Source: Bugula neritina (lineage: Eukaryota; Bryozoa; Gymnolaemata; Cheilostomatida; Bugulidae). From it: a stretch of DNA of 64,000 bases. Below, piece by piece: positions 1 to 15,100 of the stretch. The notes beneath the pieces are model-generated. The model ran no database searches. It was not told the origin of the DNA and saw only the letters and a list, made by a program, of their open reading frames with translations. A program made the translations under genes and the position numbers. Positions within the stretch are counted from its first letter, which is position 1. Each line of letters begins with the position of its first letter. The stretch covers positions 29,004,004 through 29,068,003 of the forward strand of contig OZ037765.1 of assembly GCA_964035545.1 (NCBI GenBank). The letters are read 5' to 3'.

Positions 1-2784
1 TGAAGCAGAGTCTGAGCTGCCATGGCAGGTGACAGGTACTCCTCAAACACATCTAATAATAAACTGATCACATGACATGTGCACAGATATAAGTAGATAT
101 AATAATAACCTGCATTGCTGGTGGTGTAATAACAGCTAACATAGGATATTACAAGGCACTTTCCCTCTTCCTGACTATATGGCCGGGTGATAGTAAGTAC
201 TGTATAGATAAGTAACTAAGTAACCGTTACTTTAGTTCATACAGTAGGAGAATCATCCATAAAGGTAGATAGAAAGTCTGCCAGATGACATATTAATAAC
301 AGGGCAAGAGAAACTTACCATACTTAGTTCGGATGTACTCAATAGGATCTGATTCCCACATTTCCTGATCATCATCACTGTGACAGAGGAGAGGGAAAAT
401 CACATCAACTATGACAGTCTGCGAGAATACAATACAATACAGGTGAGGAGATATGTGCAATGAGTAGAGCTTGGTATAGTTCAGCAAGAGTGATGATATA
501 AGACAATCCTACCTGTATGTGTGGCTTTATCACCTTCCACGATGAAGCATGGTCTACCCTACAGCACCAGGAAAGACAAGTTTAGACAGAGAAATAATAG
601 AAATGGTGAAAACTCATGCTACAGTCTAGCAGTTGATTATAAGACAAGAGAGGAAAGAAAGAAGACCCACGAGTGGTTGAGGTAGTTGAGACTTTGCTGG
701 AGAACCCGGGGAGCTACAAACTGCTGCTGTCTGTACGAGTCCAACAACTTCATTATCAGCGCCAGAGTAGTAGCTACAGAAAACACAATAATTATGCAAC
801 TTTGTCCTCTAAGGTGAGCAGAACTAATAGACCAGAAATAGATGAGATTATCTTACCTGGGAATGTTCTCAAATACCATTCAGCAAACTTGTTATATGTT
901 TTACCCACACTCCCTGGACTACCATACCTGTGAATAGAGGTGAACACAATGATCTTCTGCCACTGCTACCACTACTACCGCTACTACTACTACTGCTAGT
1001 CATCAGTGATATCTTTAGTATTACTCAATACTAGAGCTACAAGTGCTGGTAAATATCAGTCATTAGTGCTCACATTTACTACTAGAAAAGACCTGAAAAG
1101 CCACAGAAGATAAGTAATGTCAACTATGCATGTTCATCTTTGTGGAGGAAAAAACCAGACAACAATAAATGAGTCCAATATATGCACAGTATGCACACCG
1201 ACCTTTCAAAGGTTCGCACCATAATGTGGAGACACCACTTTTTAGCTTTCCACCAAATTGTTTCAGGCAGGTCATCTGGATCTACCTGCGCTAGTTCAGC
1301 AGGTAGAGGTTTGGCTAGTATCTCCTTTGTGACTTCCATCCATTGTGCGAAAGAGTCCCGAGTGATAAGATCAAGCGATAGACAGAATTGTATCAGGGAA
1401 TAGAAGCATTTGAGAATCTGAAATGAAAACAACATATTCACAATGCATAGAATATTATTGAAACTAAGAAGCTGATTAATATGCATATTGCTTATTAAAT
1501 AACCTGCTTTTGAAGAGTAACTGAAGCTTCTGAGTTATCAGCACTGGCAAGCTGTTTGCATCGTGTCAATATAAGAGGTAAAATGTGTGTCATTGCGGCG
1601 TTTAAAGCACCTCGCTCTGAATTCGTTTTATACCTACAACAGAATCAGTGTTTTAGGTGCCCAAAAAGCATATTGTAAAATATATTTCTATATAGACACA
1701 AATATATAAAATATGTAAACAGATAAACGTACTCATAATATTTGATTAGCTGGTGCAAGCAAACTAGAGCACCGAGCCAGGTACTAGTGTTATCAGACTG
1801 AAGATGGTGTATGATATGCTCCACTATTTCAGGCCATCGGTCAGGGAAATCATGCTTGATCATCCCGGATATGACAAGAGAGAGCTGTGTTCTAAAAAGA
1901 TATTTACAGAATGTTGTACTTCCAAAGATGAAGCTAATGCTAACCACATTAAAACTTAACTAAATAGCTAACATTGCGTACCTTATAGGCAAGGGTGATG
2001 CTATGACAGCATTGACCACATTCTGTCGAAGTACAGCTTTGTCCATCTCATGTATGCAGAAAGGTATAGGATCATTCAGATTTTCTCTTTCCCTAACCTC
2101 CCAGGAGCTGATGATTAGATTCTTTAAATAAATGCTACCTGCAAGTGATGCAAATGTGTAGTGAGGCTACGCTATTGTGAAATGCTCCCTAATGAATTCA
2201 CCAATAACAGACACCTTAGCAAAACTTACCTGCTTGTCGTACAGGCATTGGAAGCTGATCTGATCCAACAATTTGCAGCAGAACTGGAGAAAATCCAATT
2301 ATTTTATGCATCTGTAAGCAAATAAAACACATTATTGGTACACTTATGATAATGATGAACTAATAATAAATATATAGTCAACCGCTAACAGTAACTTTAT
2401 TTTGGAAGTCCAAATTAAATAGTAACTGATAATATTAATTGCAACACGTCTTAAAATTAGGTCACTTCAAAATAGATATATCTATAATTAAAATGAAAAA
2501 TAAAGGTTAAACAGTTACTTTAACTATAAGTGAAGAGTAAACAAAAATATTATCTACGATTACTGAGAGTTTCAGTTACTGGTTAGTCAAAAGTGTAAAC
2601 AGACTTTCAATTTTATCAAACACGTGCTCCGCTTTGGATTTTTTTCATTACAAATTTTGACTAGTTCAATTTTTGATTACATAGTGACAGCACTACATAC
2701 TTCGTCAAGTTTTTTACCAGCCGCCTCTTGGAGAGCTGGATCCAATGTGGCTGTCAGTATCTCGATGACATGCCCAAACTCCAT
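1..2784 (-). CDS. IPO7/8: Importin-7/8-like nuclear transport receptor, N-terminal part (gene runs off the left edge)
   Basis: Importin-7 and -8 are importin-beta family receptors that carry ribosomal proteins, histones, SMADs and other cargo through nuclear pores with Ran. Eleven exons join with matching phases: 2701-2784, 2230-2311, 1982-2138, 1733-1891, 1504-1633, 1203-1417, 857-927, 671-773, 513-558, 319-418 and 1-52 (incomplete). They give about 400 of the usual roughly 1040 residues. The start MEFGHVIEILTATLDPAL matches the family N-terminus. Family stretches follow, such as LPMPVRQAG, KHDFPDRWPEIVEHI, WWKAKKWCLHI, VAPRVLQQSLNYLN and DVIFPLLCHSDDDQEMW. An in-frame Met at 2877 exists, but the family start favours 2784. 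A possible 5' UTR acceptor lies just upstream of the ATG. The C-terminal acidic region is outside the window. The gene is head to head with the PLEKHA5/7-like gene. Confidence 0.95.
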
Positions 2785-3164
2785 CTTTTTTATTACTAAA
2801 AAGGCTTTCACTTTGAATGAATTTCTTCTCGTAAGATGGAGTGTGACAAAGGCAGTACCTAATGATGGTAAGCTCAAGTTCTATAGTTATTAGTTTTTTA
2901 AAGACAACATAACCTATATTCTTGGTTCTAACGGGGTATTTATAAAGCAAAGGCTAGGTAAACGTCGCATTAGCGGAAACAGGTTTAGCGCATAATCGCG
3001 CTCCAGTTTCAATTTCCTATGCGCCTGCAGACTATAGTATCATTTTATATTAACTTTCGCTTTGAGTTGTAGAAGTCGTAGTAAACATTATTTATTATTT
3101 TATCACATTTCCAATCCATGTTTTACTAATTTAGTTATTGTTGTGTTTTTGTAAACTTCAAGAA
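2785..3164. promoter_or_regulatory. Shared 5' region of two divergent genes
   Basis: Only 380 bases separate the start codons of the importin-7/8-like gene (minus) and the PLEKHA5/7-like gene (plus). Both 5' UTRs and promoters must lie here or overlap. The part around 2960-3020 is richer in CpG than its surroundings and contains a GCGGAAAC ETS-like site. No clear TATA box is placed correctly for either gene. The bidirectional-promoter call is inference from the spacing. Confidence 0.55.
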
Positions 3165-6100
3165 ATGGCAGCAGATATATATGGTGTGCTGAATAGCACT
3201 GAATTACCTTATGGTTGGGACTATGCTGTTACATCAGATGGCAGGGTGTTCTTTATAAAGTAAGTCAAACTCAAAGTAAAAAGAAGCATTGTGTATTATG
3301 TCATTTTGATTTTGATTGTGAAAGCAGAGTAACTACATAACGTTTGTGCAAGTGTTGCCATAACGTAAATAATTATGCTTATCAGATGAAATGAACTGAT
3401 TAACTTGTAGAGTTCTAGTTAATGACAACGAATCAATCATAACATTAACTGACTATAACTGAATCACTAAAACTAAAAGTAAGATAATAACTTATTATTC
3501 ATTCACACACATCAAAATATTATGTGTTGAGATTAATATATGATATTGAAATACATTTGAGTGTTGAGTACCTGTAGCCTAAGACCCGTTCTTATAATTC
3601 AATTTTAATTATTTTGTAAGTATGATCAATTAAAAGTTTGCCTTTACTTGCAATTGTCTCACTAATGTTTTGTTACTAGCACTTATACTATTTACTATTA
3701 TACCTCGTAGCAATACTGTAAAAAAAACTTTCAGCACATTTAAATATATTATTTATCAAAACTAATATAGACTAGGGCATGTGTTTCAACTAGAAACACA
3801 CATAGCAGAAGCTTTATGATATTTTGATTTAAAATATTTTCTGTTAGAATTAAATCGAGTAAAACGGTATAAAATATGTCAATATTTATATTTCAGCTAA
3901 CACCATAGCCATTTATCGAGTGATAAACTAAACTTTGGCTAATACTTTCATGTTGTTTCACACAAATTTTTTAGTCAACAGAATGGCATAAAAGTCAGCA
4001 ATATACTTGCATGGTTTAATGATCTGCTAAACTAAAAAAATAGCTATATATAACTGTGTGCGTGACCTATATTTTTCTGCTATCATTCCCAATAATATTG
4101 ATTATGTGGTCAAGATGCTATTTATTTCAATGTTCATTGACTTTTATGAATAAACAAAACATAAATTCTAAGAAATAAATTGTTATAATTGCACCTTTAA
4201 AGTCAATTATTAATCTCTGACACTTGAATAAAATAGACCCTGCAACTTATCACTGTTCAGATCATTGACTGTGCTATTATTAGTAAATATATCAATTTAC
4301 TGGAAATCAAGTATAATTATGCATAGTAATCAATATGAACTGCGAAATCATGGCCACTGAAAATGATAATCAGCCATTCACATTGAGCTTAGCCGTTGTG
4401 AATGTGATTAAGAAACCAAAATACAAAGAGGATAAAGATTATAAACCTTTATGTGTATATATAGAAAGCGTGTTAGTACTGTTCTAAAATGTTTTTTATT
4501 TGCCCTGGGTATCTCCGAAAATTGATTCATGAATATATATATTCATTTTTGAAGGACAAAATGTGATAAACAGTAAAGTGATGCCAGCATTATATATAGT
4601 TAAAATGATGTGATACTTAACAATTTCAGTAGTTATACTATTTCATCAATATATTTTTGTACATCATTATATCAGCTGTTTACACTTGCAACTTTTTATT
4701 TTTAATTTATTGGAATATTTTCAAGTCTACATGTTTCTAAAGTATCATTACCATCGCTAGGGCTGCCAACAATATAACATGCTTCACTTTGAATTGTTGT
4801 TTTATGTACCACAGCTGCTGTGCAGATACAAGTAAACATGTCTAATGTGCTAGTTAAAACATTTTGCTATCAGGATCAATATACGCAATTAGAAATTTTT
4901 TGTTTAAGCACATTTTTAGCTGCCAAATAACCAGTTTTTCTATTGATTTTGTTTCAGCGATTACGATAAAATAACAACATGGATTAGTCCAGTAACAGGT
5001 GAGCCCATTCAGAGTGGGCATTCTACAAATTTAGGTAAGTTATTCTTAGCATTAATCTTTTTATAGCTGTTTGAGTATAAATGCTTTATGGTGATACTAA
5101 TTTTAGCTTTTATATTAATGTGGATCTTTAGAGGTTTGTGAAGAATTTAGGCAATATGTCAAGTCTTTGGCAATCCAAAAATATAACAAGCTTAATGCTA
5201 CATGCAGCCTTGAGCTATACAAAAACTACCTCAAAGTTCATTAATGTGACCGGATAGGCAAAGCTCACGCACTTGGTCACCTTAGCTATCACATTGATCA
5301 GGTGGTTTTTCAACTACTAATTCCATTTGCTTTGTGATTACTCCAGGCTGAAGTTATGTGACTGCTAATGACTCTATGAGTGACCACAAAACAATTATAT
5401 TTTACACTGGAAATGTTGGATTAAAAAATAATAGGCTTTGTTTCATTCATTAAATACTGAACATTCCTTTACTGACCCACATAGCTGAAAGTTATAATAG
5501 AAGCTCTTGTCAGCCTGTACTTCTCAAGCTCAGCACTATACCCAGCTGATTTGACCTCAATTTTTCATTTACAATCTATATGTCAATAGATCACCCCATA
5601 ACTGCTAAAACATACGCACATTATCAGTTTGGTGCAACTAAAATTTTATGCTGAAGTTTCGTTTTACTGCTTTTCTATCTGACCAGTTTTCAACACATCT
5701 ACTCTGCTCTATCCACAACAACCTCTCCAGTATCACATGACTCACGTTAGATAAGTTAGTAATGTTGCTAAGTAGCAGATGTCAAGTTGACATGAATCAG
5801 TTTCTTGCCTACACACTTCTCCCTGACAAGTTGCATTAATTAAATTTGTAAAAACTTTATTTCACCAACATTTGTGATTTCAGTTTTTTGCTCCAGCTCC
5901 ACTCACTGAGCTGATTTATTTCTTTTGGTAACTTTGAGTCAAGTTTATGGTGAAGATGTTACTTTATCAACGTGGGGCATGCATGCATTAAAGCTAAGGA
6001 AACCTAGCGTTAACTGATGTCCATAGTATCTACATGATCAGCAGTATTAATTAATTACAATATGAATTTATAACATGCCTATTGACAGGGTTACCTAGAG

Positions 6101-9100
6101 GCTGGGAGGTGGGATACACTCCGGATGCTATCAAATACTTCATCAAGTAAGTGGATTTTTAAAATTATATATATATTTCTTTTTATTATAAGTATTTTTT
6201 ATGTTAATGGCGTGTTTAATTTAAAAACAAGGGCTTTCTTATTTTATGCTAAAAGTTAGTTGAATAGACACAGCAGTGACGAGAAGAAAATTGGCGGGAC
6301 CAAATTTCTCAGCTGATTTTGTAGACTATTTTATGTACTTGATATATTGTTTTTTTAATTTTCTAATCATCCAATTAGTGTGAAACTGAAGGTTTTTGTA
6401 GGAAATTTATGAAACCAGGGTTCTTACAAATTTCCTAAAAATTTTAAGGAATTCACAAAGAATGGGTTGTCACTTTAAAAGAGTGATTTTACATCCATTG
6501 GGTACTGAGTTTTCTCATTTCAGTGATGATTAATTAGGGTGGAGTTACGTTTATTTGATCATAAATGAGAAATGTAGTAATATATACATATATGCGATGT
6601 GTAGAATCCTCCACAAAATTCTATTAATCCAACACCTTTATGTAGCATTTGTAGCACTCATGCTACCATAGTCCACACTGCTACTGGGTTTATTTTAGAC
6701 GCTGAAATTTGGTTGGCTGCCCAGATATTATAGTTTCGCCTTTAGTTTTCTCTTGCTTCGTATACTTTGCAGTTACACTAGCCTAGCTGATTTTTTTTCT
6801 AAATAAAATGCATTATTTTATTTGAATGACTTTACAATTTCAATATGCAAAATGTAACAGATAGCCTGGTTTGAATATTTATTTACTGAATTATGTAATC
6901 ATGAATGAATCATGTAGAAGAACTTTGGCCACACCTACCCGTATCAATTACTTCATTTTTTAAATAAATTTGTTTGCCATGAATGTAGGTCATAGGGCAT
7001 ACTTTGCAACTAGCTGCTGGTATTTGTCTAGCTACTGGATGCCATCTTGGGGAGGGGTTTAGTTTTCTAGCCAATATTATTGGTCAATTTTCTTTGCCTG
7101 TTATACTGGTTGCTTGCAAATCCAACTTGCTATTTGTATGCTTGCTTTAAGACATATTGGTTAGAATTCTCCAACATCAGGTGTGTTTAATTTTCACTTT
7201 ATATAATATCATGATTTTAAGTTCTAAAAAAGATTTATTTATCTGGGTTTTGCATGATTAATTTCACAACTTAGCAGGTTGTTGTGTTGTATTTGTTCTA
7301 TCATTGCAAGGCAGATGGAATCATTATATAGCAACACCATTATTCTAATGCATGAAAAATATTATTAGATACTATAAAGTCTATTTATTACTCAAAATAT
7401 TCTGCAATACTTTTAAACTAGTTTTCAATTGGTCAAAGTTTTGTTAAGTGCCTGTGTATAACCCTGGGGAGATTATAGACATATTGCAGGTGGGTGACTA
7501 ACTTAGTAAGTAGTATAGCATTGTTATTCTATATCTCATAGTCCCTAGTGCATTACTTTCATCTACTTTCAACTGTTTTAGTCACAATGAGCGTCTTACT
7601 ACTTTTACTAATCCGATGACAGGAAAACAAGAAGCTATTAAGAATACCAGGTATTTTATGTTATAAGTTTCATTTGATTTATTTCTAAATTTATGATGCA
7701 AGATAATATTTTCGAACACAAATTATTCTCTCAAAGGTATGGCAAAAAATTGCTGAGATGACTATTAAAATTTTATTAAATGGTATAAAATGCTATACAA
7801 TAATGATCATAGCTATTTTTTGCGTTAAATTTTTTATTTTGAGTCAACTAATAGTTTGTAGACGACTAAAAGGAACCGCATTGTCAAATGCTAAAGTGCG
7901 TGTTCTAAGAATTTGTGCTGTAATGCATGCATAACAGTTGGAGTTGCTCTGTCAGTGAATTTTCCTCTCTAACTTAGATGTCACATTGTTGTGCTGCCAA
8001 GCCACTAACCTACTCTGCATTGTATGTGATGCTCTACTAACATTAAGATGTGTGTTGTATCAGGCTAAAAGGAGAGGGGGAGGGGCTTACACGCCCCTTC
8101 AAATCACGTATTGGTTCTGGGCACCAGTCTACATCTAACTCTGCTGATTCCCCTGCAGAGTTAAGTTTTAGCTCGAGTTCCAGGTAACATAGCTCTGCCC
8201 TGGTTGTGCTAGTGTAGAACTGACCCTGGAGTAGCCATTACTTAGTGAGAGGATATTATGACCCTCCATCTGACTTCTTGTAATGATATTGTCCTTGTTT
8301 CCATGTTCCTTGCCCTCGCCACTGTGTATAGTAGTGGCTAGTTAGAAGCTAGTACTGATAGTTGCTACTGCTGCTTGCACTGGTGTAGCTGGTGTTTCTG
8401 TTAGTAAATGGTTGTGGGCTGCAACATGATTTCTCCACCTTTTTAGTCTAATTTTCACATCTGTTCAGTATCCAATATTACTCAGTCTTTTCTAAATAAT
8501 GAGTATACTTTTAGGGAGTGTTTGTGAATACTTAAACCTGCTCAAGCTTATTGTCAAGTAAATTAAAAGCTATTTAGATATTCTCCTGCATTTAGCAAGG
8601 GTACAAAGTCATTAATTCATAGCTTTATTGAGATAAATATTTTTAGAGTTATCCATCTTGTTTAGATTGTAACCCAATTTATAACCTCCGTTGGTAAAAT
8701 TCAGCAATTTCCTTCCCCAGAAAGGGGTTGAAAGAAGTCTGAATCAACTGCTAATAGAGTTGAAGTATTACAACGCGCTTGATGCATATATATATTGTAC
8801 TACAGACTATAGACTCTTGCTGAACACTGTGGCATTGCAGTACTTATACTAGAGAGTACTATAAATCTGCCATGAGCTGAAAATTCTGCTAGTGGCAGTC
8901 AATCAAGCTATTTCTCTTTTATCTCTGTGTTATATGCTGTCACTATATTATATATTATATTTTATGCTTAACATTTTATGTGGTATCTGGGATGCTTAGC
9001 TTCCTCCCTATATGTGTAACCTTGACTTGCCATTTCAGACCTGCTGGGTACGAGGCCCCCTCAATGTCATCTGCTACGCCCCTCACAGTTGAGCATTCTA

Positions 9101-12100
9101 GCTTGGATCCCACTCACACTTACAAACCTGAAGAACTAACTTCTGCTGGTAAACCTATAACCACCAGCCCTAGTCGGTCTGGTGGCGAGCAGAGAAATGT
9201 AACTGATTATCCGTCAGCTACTGCTGCCCCTGACAATTCCCAGCGGCAGCAAGGTCGTCAAGCTGTTGGGTTGGTGTACGGCAGCAACTTGAATGAGTCG
9301 GACCCCCTGACAGAGTGAGCTGACACTACTACTACTACATGAGTGACTTCTGTGTTGCTGCATGGCTCTTTGTTTACAATGTACACTTGTTGCTGTTTAC
9401 TTTACCAGTTACCTGGTATTGCTGTTACATATTGTGTAATCCTGCAGTCAGCATACTTCTGTATAGCAGGTAAACCAACACAGCCTATTAAAAATTAGTT
9501 CCGAGTGGAGGGTTTGGAATTCTGAAACAGTTGAAAATTTAGTCACAGTCTCTCATTAAAATCATGTTTTATGAAAATTAAGAGTGGGTAGGATATAGAA
9601 GTCAAACGTAGACGCACTTAATTTTTTTCCTATCTAAAAATTAGGAGTACAAATTGTACTGACATATGCAGGATTACACTATGTGACGGAGGTGGTGCAT
9701 GAGGTGATAGAGTGGCTGTGTTTCATCGGTCTAAGTTGCTGCTTCACTGCTAGTATTTAACTTGCAAACATGAGATGATGCTATGAGCTGCTGTCAGGTT
9801 ATATCCCACAGGAAACTATGCTTCATATGCTGCTCAGTCAAATTTACAAATATTTAATGTATTTTTTTCCCTTTGAAAGTTGTATTGACTGCTGTTACAG
9901 GTGGTGGTGTTTTTAATATGTTGAGTTCAACGCTGCTTTGCACGGTCTCTGCTGCTTTAAACTGGAACATCTCTATATTTTACTTGCTTTGCATTTAGTT
10001 AGCTTTACTTTAGCTTCAGAACCTAAGTTGTCATGTAACCATGGACTCTGTTACAGCAACCCTTACAGCCCACAAGCTGCACAGTACAAGGCTAGCAAGC
10101 TAGATTCACAAGCTAATCCTAAGTTTCTTACAAATTCCCCAATCACTAGTAAATCAAAGTCAATGTAAGTGTGATTCAGTCAAGGACTGTTTGGGTCAGC
10201 TGATTATATGCACACACCTCCAAACACCTTCCTCTTTTGTGGAATTCATTTTGCATGTTTGTGTCATGAATCATAGCTTTAATAACACTGCATTGTTTAG
10301 TTACTTTTACCATAACATTCATCAGGAATTAGATTTACAGTAGTATTTACTGCATGTTGTAAAAGGTTTGGGGGTTTGGATTCTTCTGCACCTTGCAGCC
10401 TAATACTATGGTGTGAACATTTACCAGTACCAATAGTCCAGTAAATGTTCAAACTCTGTTGCAGGCAATTCTTCTTAGTATTGGAGTATTATATGCAAAT
10501 CAACATCTCTGTGTTTAAGGAAGCTTACCCTGGTATTTTCTATTATATAATACTGGACACCCAGTATAAAAAATGTTTCTCAGCGACAAGAATAATTGAT
10601 TGCATTAAAATTGTTTGAAATTATTATGTGGCACATAGTAGCCATTTTAATTATTGAATTAAATAAGAAATTGTGATTTTGTCTTGTTCAGAAATTTGAC
10701 AATGTATAAACTATGACGTAGAAGTTGGTAGAGGTGTTTGGTAGTTGTGCTCTCTTTTCACAGCTTATTAAGTAGTCATGAATAAATATGTAATCCATTA
10801 TATATTCCATAAACACCCACAGCATTGGAAAGCCAACTGTAAAAAGGAACTCAATAAAGCGCCAACCAACCAAGAAGAAGATGAGTGGGCCTCAGATACG
10901 GACACGCCCTTTGGATTCTCCAGTGTCAATGAAAGGATGGCTGTATAAGTTTGTGAGTCATTGTAGCTTGTAACGGTGTCAGCTAGTTGACCCAGTTTTA
11001 CTTAACCACCTGTTGTACTGTGTTTGCTAATTATTATATGACAGGTTGTTTCAGGTTTCCTAGCAAAAGTCACCAGCTGACTAATAAAACGCTATATTGA
11101 TTTTTATGGCATAATAATAGCAATGCTATCCTTGTTTTACTCATTATTTTCTCTTTATCTCAGTTGTTGTAAACAGACTTGGTTTATACTAAGTGATATA
11201 AAGTTACTAATAACAATTGCTTTATAATGTAATGTGATGCTTAGCCTTAGGGTTTGTATTTCTTTAACTGTTTGTATAGGAAAGCAATGCTGCTGGAGTG
11301 AGAAAGTGGAAACACAGGTTCTTTGTACTCCAAAACTTCTGTCTCTACACCTACAAAGGTTGGTCTACCTGCTCATATTAGCTACACAGGTCCTTTTTAT
11401 TGGTGTAGGATCAAGTTACTGTGTGTTCTAGTCTATCTGACTCATTCATTGCAAGCTCCGACAAGCATAAAATGTTTTTGTAGATTATAGAGTTATCTCA
11501 TCACTGTACTGTCTAGCTTGTCATATAATGTTATAGTTGATTGTTAAGTTTAATGCATGCCTCTTATGAAAATGTGTGGCATTATATCTCAAGTTATCTG
11601 CCAGAGAAGGGGGTGTGCCAGCTGGTTTGGATTTTGGCGCCTCCCTTGAAAATGATCACTGTATGAAGCATTCCATATTAATGCTGGGTTGAATGTGAAA
11701 CTTTGGCTTTTTCATCTGTATCAAATGTTATTGAATATCTTTGTCTGAAGTTGACAGTTATTAACTTTTTTCTTCTAGCACGTGTCAGCTTTGACCCTCA
11801 TATGTGTTAACTTTGATTCTCATATGTGTCAGCTTTGGCCCTCATGTGATTTGAGTTCTTTTGATGAGCTGATTGTGTATTCATTTGAAAAGTAGATATT
11901 TTATCACTGTCACTGATTATTACAATAAATTATTAGTAAGTGAGAGATTTATTTGTATTGCATCACATACATGTGAGAATGATAATAGTATGTTGATGTA
12001 GTGAAATAGAAATGTGATAGCAAAAGCATGTGGAGGGGTATTTGAACTAAGATATTAAGTAGTTAGTAGTTATTGGTTCACTATAATATTTAATTATGAA

Positions 12101-15100
12101 AAAACTAATATTGCAGCAATATGCAGTAGCATAATAATAGACTGCCTGTAAACTAACCAATGGCACGAGAGTATTGAAAAATTTGCTTTGCTTATCATTT
12201 ATTTATCATGTAAACAAAAAGTTGTTTGTAAGGTTAAGTTGCTATTGTTTCTTATTCTTTGACTTTTGGGTTGTTATAAATAGGATTGTTATCATAGAGA
12301 TGTCTGTCAATATTGGAGTTATGTTATCTTGACAAGATGACACATTGGAGTTATGCTATCATGTTGTATATTAATTTCCATATAACTGTTGATATGTTTA
12401 CCAGATGTAACGGAATCTGAGATTCTCGACTCCATCTTGCTGCCCAGCTACAAGATATCTCTGGACGCCAAGTACAACAAGGAGTTTGGGTTCAAGGCCG
12501 AACATGAGAATATGAAGACACACTACTTTGCTGCCGGTCACCTCGACAGCCTCAACTGCTGGGTCTCTGCTCTAAGGCTGGCATCTGCTATGCAGCGGGA
12601 CATCTAGTAGGTGTTTCATTTCTCATTCTCCATGTTATGGATACTCACTACTTTGTTCCTCTGCAGGGCTCGGCTACCTACAGTACTGTTGTGTCATCGG
12701 CATTAATACTTACTATATATCTTGCTGTGTATTAAAATAAATTAAGCTAAAAGAAAAAAAATGTCTCATGAAATATATCTATCTAAGTTATAATTATATA
12801 AGTTATATAATGATAGGCTGAGTAGTTTTTAAGTTGATGGAATACTTTGTAGTGCTGAACAAGAATATAACAGAACAGAAGGGGACGGCACCGACTCCCC
12901 CGCAGTCAGCTCCCCGTATCATGATTGTGGCTCCAGAAACAAGGTTCCCACTTCACCACTTTCTCAGCAGACTAAAGGCAGACCCTCGTCACTAGGTTAC
13001 CGCCAGCCTTCCTCTAACACTCGTCAGGCTGAGCCATCTTGGCAGGTCTCCAGTCCCAGTCGCTATGACGCTGACTGGAAGGTGAGAGATGAGCATGATG
13101 CATGGAATAGTAGTGGTTATGTAGAGAGGTCCTATACCCCACCCTTACCAACGTCGTATAACCCTCACTATAACAACTATGACTATCAAGACCAGTCCCT
13201 CAATATTCCTCAGTCACCACCTCCACCTGCCTCGCACTATAGAACTAACAACTATGACTACCACGAGAATGTCGAGTATACCGACTCGTACCACCAATCT
13301 GCTGCTCCCCAAGTCTCCTACCAATCTGACTATGTCAGGGCTAACGGCAGCTCTATGGACTACACTCACCAACCACCATTTGAACCTCCAGCTGTTAGGG
13401 GTCACTCAGTGCTGATGCCGCCATACAATGCTGCCTCTCCACCTGTACATGCATCTGTAGGCAGTAGTGTAGTGCATAGAAATGCTCACCACTATAGTGA
13501 TTCTAGCAATTTACAGCCTGCTTATGATATGCATGCAGAGAATGGCTATCACGACTATAGGGTAATGTATTAATCCTTGTTATATTGCTGTCTTCACACA
13601 CTCTAACATCAACTTGTAACCCATATTGTCTTTTTTTTGTCTCATCAAAGCAGTGGAACTTCATTTACTGCTACTGTTTGGATATTTGGGCTGTTTTAAT
13701 GTTGGCCGCTGGTCAATAGACTATAATTCATCTCTTACTTTATGTTTCAATACACTCACATGTTCATGTAGTGGTGATATTACGGGCAGAAAGTGTAGGT
13801 CTATAGTCTATAGCCGTTATTTCTGCTTGCCAATATAAGCTTGATTGCATACAAATGCTGCCAAAGTTTCTTCTTATTTCAGAAAATTTTATCTATAAAA
13901 ATAGTATAAACATAATCCAAAAATGTCACAGCATAGATTGTTTCTTTCTGCCCGTAATCATAGCGAATAGCATACAAACTCACCATTAACCTCTTGTTAA
14001 TGCATGCAATGTTTCATTACTAATTTGATGTTATAACTCATAGTCATTATTTCGAGTTACCTGCATACAATGTTCACTCTAATGAGTCTTGGGTTGACAG
14101 ATCATACCCAGTGCAAAGCATTGTGAGCTTCAATTGATGATTTAGACTGGTTAATGTAGGAGCAAGGTATTCCTGTTAGAGGGGAACCGAGGACCCCACC
14201 CTCAGTAGTAAGTCCTCCCTGGAAGAGGCCGAATCCTCATATACCTGCATATCGTCCTCCCCACTACGAGAATGTGTCCTCTGCACTAGCTGACTCTCAC
14301 ACAGCCGCCAACTCTGCGGGTCACAGTGGGTTGGGCAGTGCCACACCGCCCCCACCCAGACCTCAGAAACTCTTGTTTGGAAATGCTGCTACTAGTTCTC
14401 GTCTGACAAATGCTGGTGCTAATAGCCAAGTGAGCAGACAGCCGCAGCAGCATGCGCTGCCTCAACCTAACCAGGTGTCTACTGTATTCAGTCCTCAGAA
14501 GTGGAGAGATCAGCTGCAAGCCAAAAGAAATTTTCAAGGCCACAAAGAACCCCTTATATTTCAATTTCCTGTCCCGTATAAACAGCCCAAGTGGCTTGAG
14601 GTACAAATAAGTGTGTCCCCGGTTGAAACTAACACTATTTATATGTAGTCAATGCTAGGGTCTCCGTACTAAATACCTGCTAACACTGTAACCTCTGCTC
14701 TCGTATTGTTGGTGGATGGTAGGAGTGTTCTCATTTTGGCTTGCAGCTTACTCACATTTCTAATTTCTTGACTCATTCGAGTTTTAAGCTTCTGCTTTTA
14801 GTGTCTTTATTCAATAGTAGTTGGTGTGTATTGGCTATTTTTTTTAAAAAGAACAACTTGAGAAATTTTAAATCATGTTAGTTTTTATGATTTGTGCTAT
14901 CTCGAGCTAAGACTATCAAATTTTATAGAAAGTGTACCTAATTTGTTCAATTATATGTATGTATATTGTGTATATTATGTATATTGCTTTTTTATCCTGG
15001 ATGCCAAGCATTGATCATCTTTAAAAGTCTCCTCGTAGTGTGTTTATTTCACACTCTACATATATCTAACTAGTGACCTTCTGTTTAGGGACACTCTAAT

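Noticed and set aside
2785-2877. Extended N-terminus for the importin from an upstream in-frame Met at 2877
   Set aside because: The importin-7/8 N-terminus aligns from the Met at 2784, and an acceptor-like site lies just upstream of that ATG.
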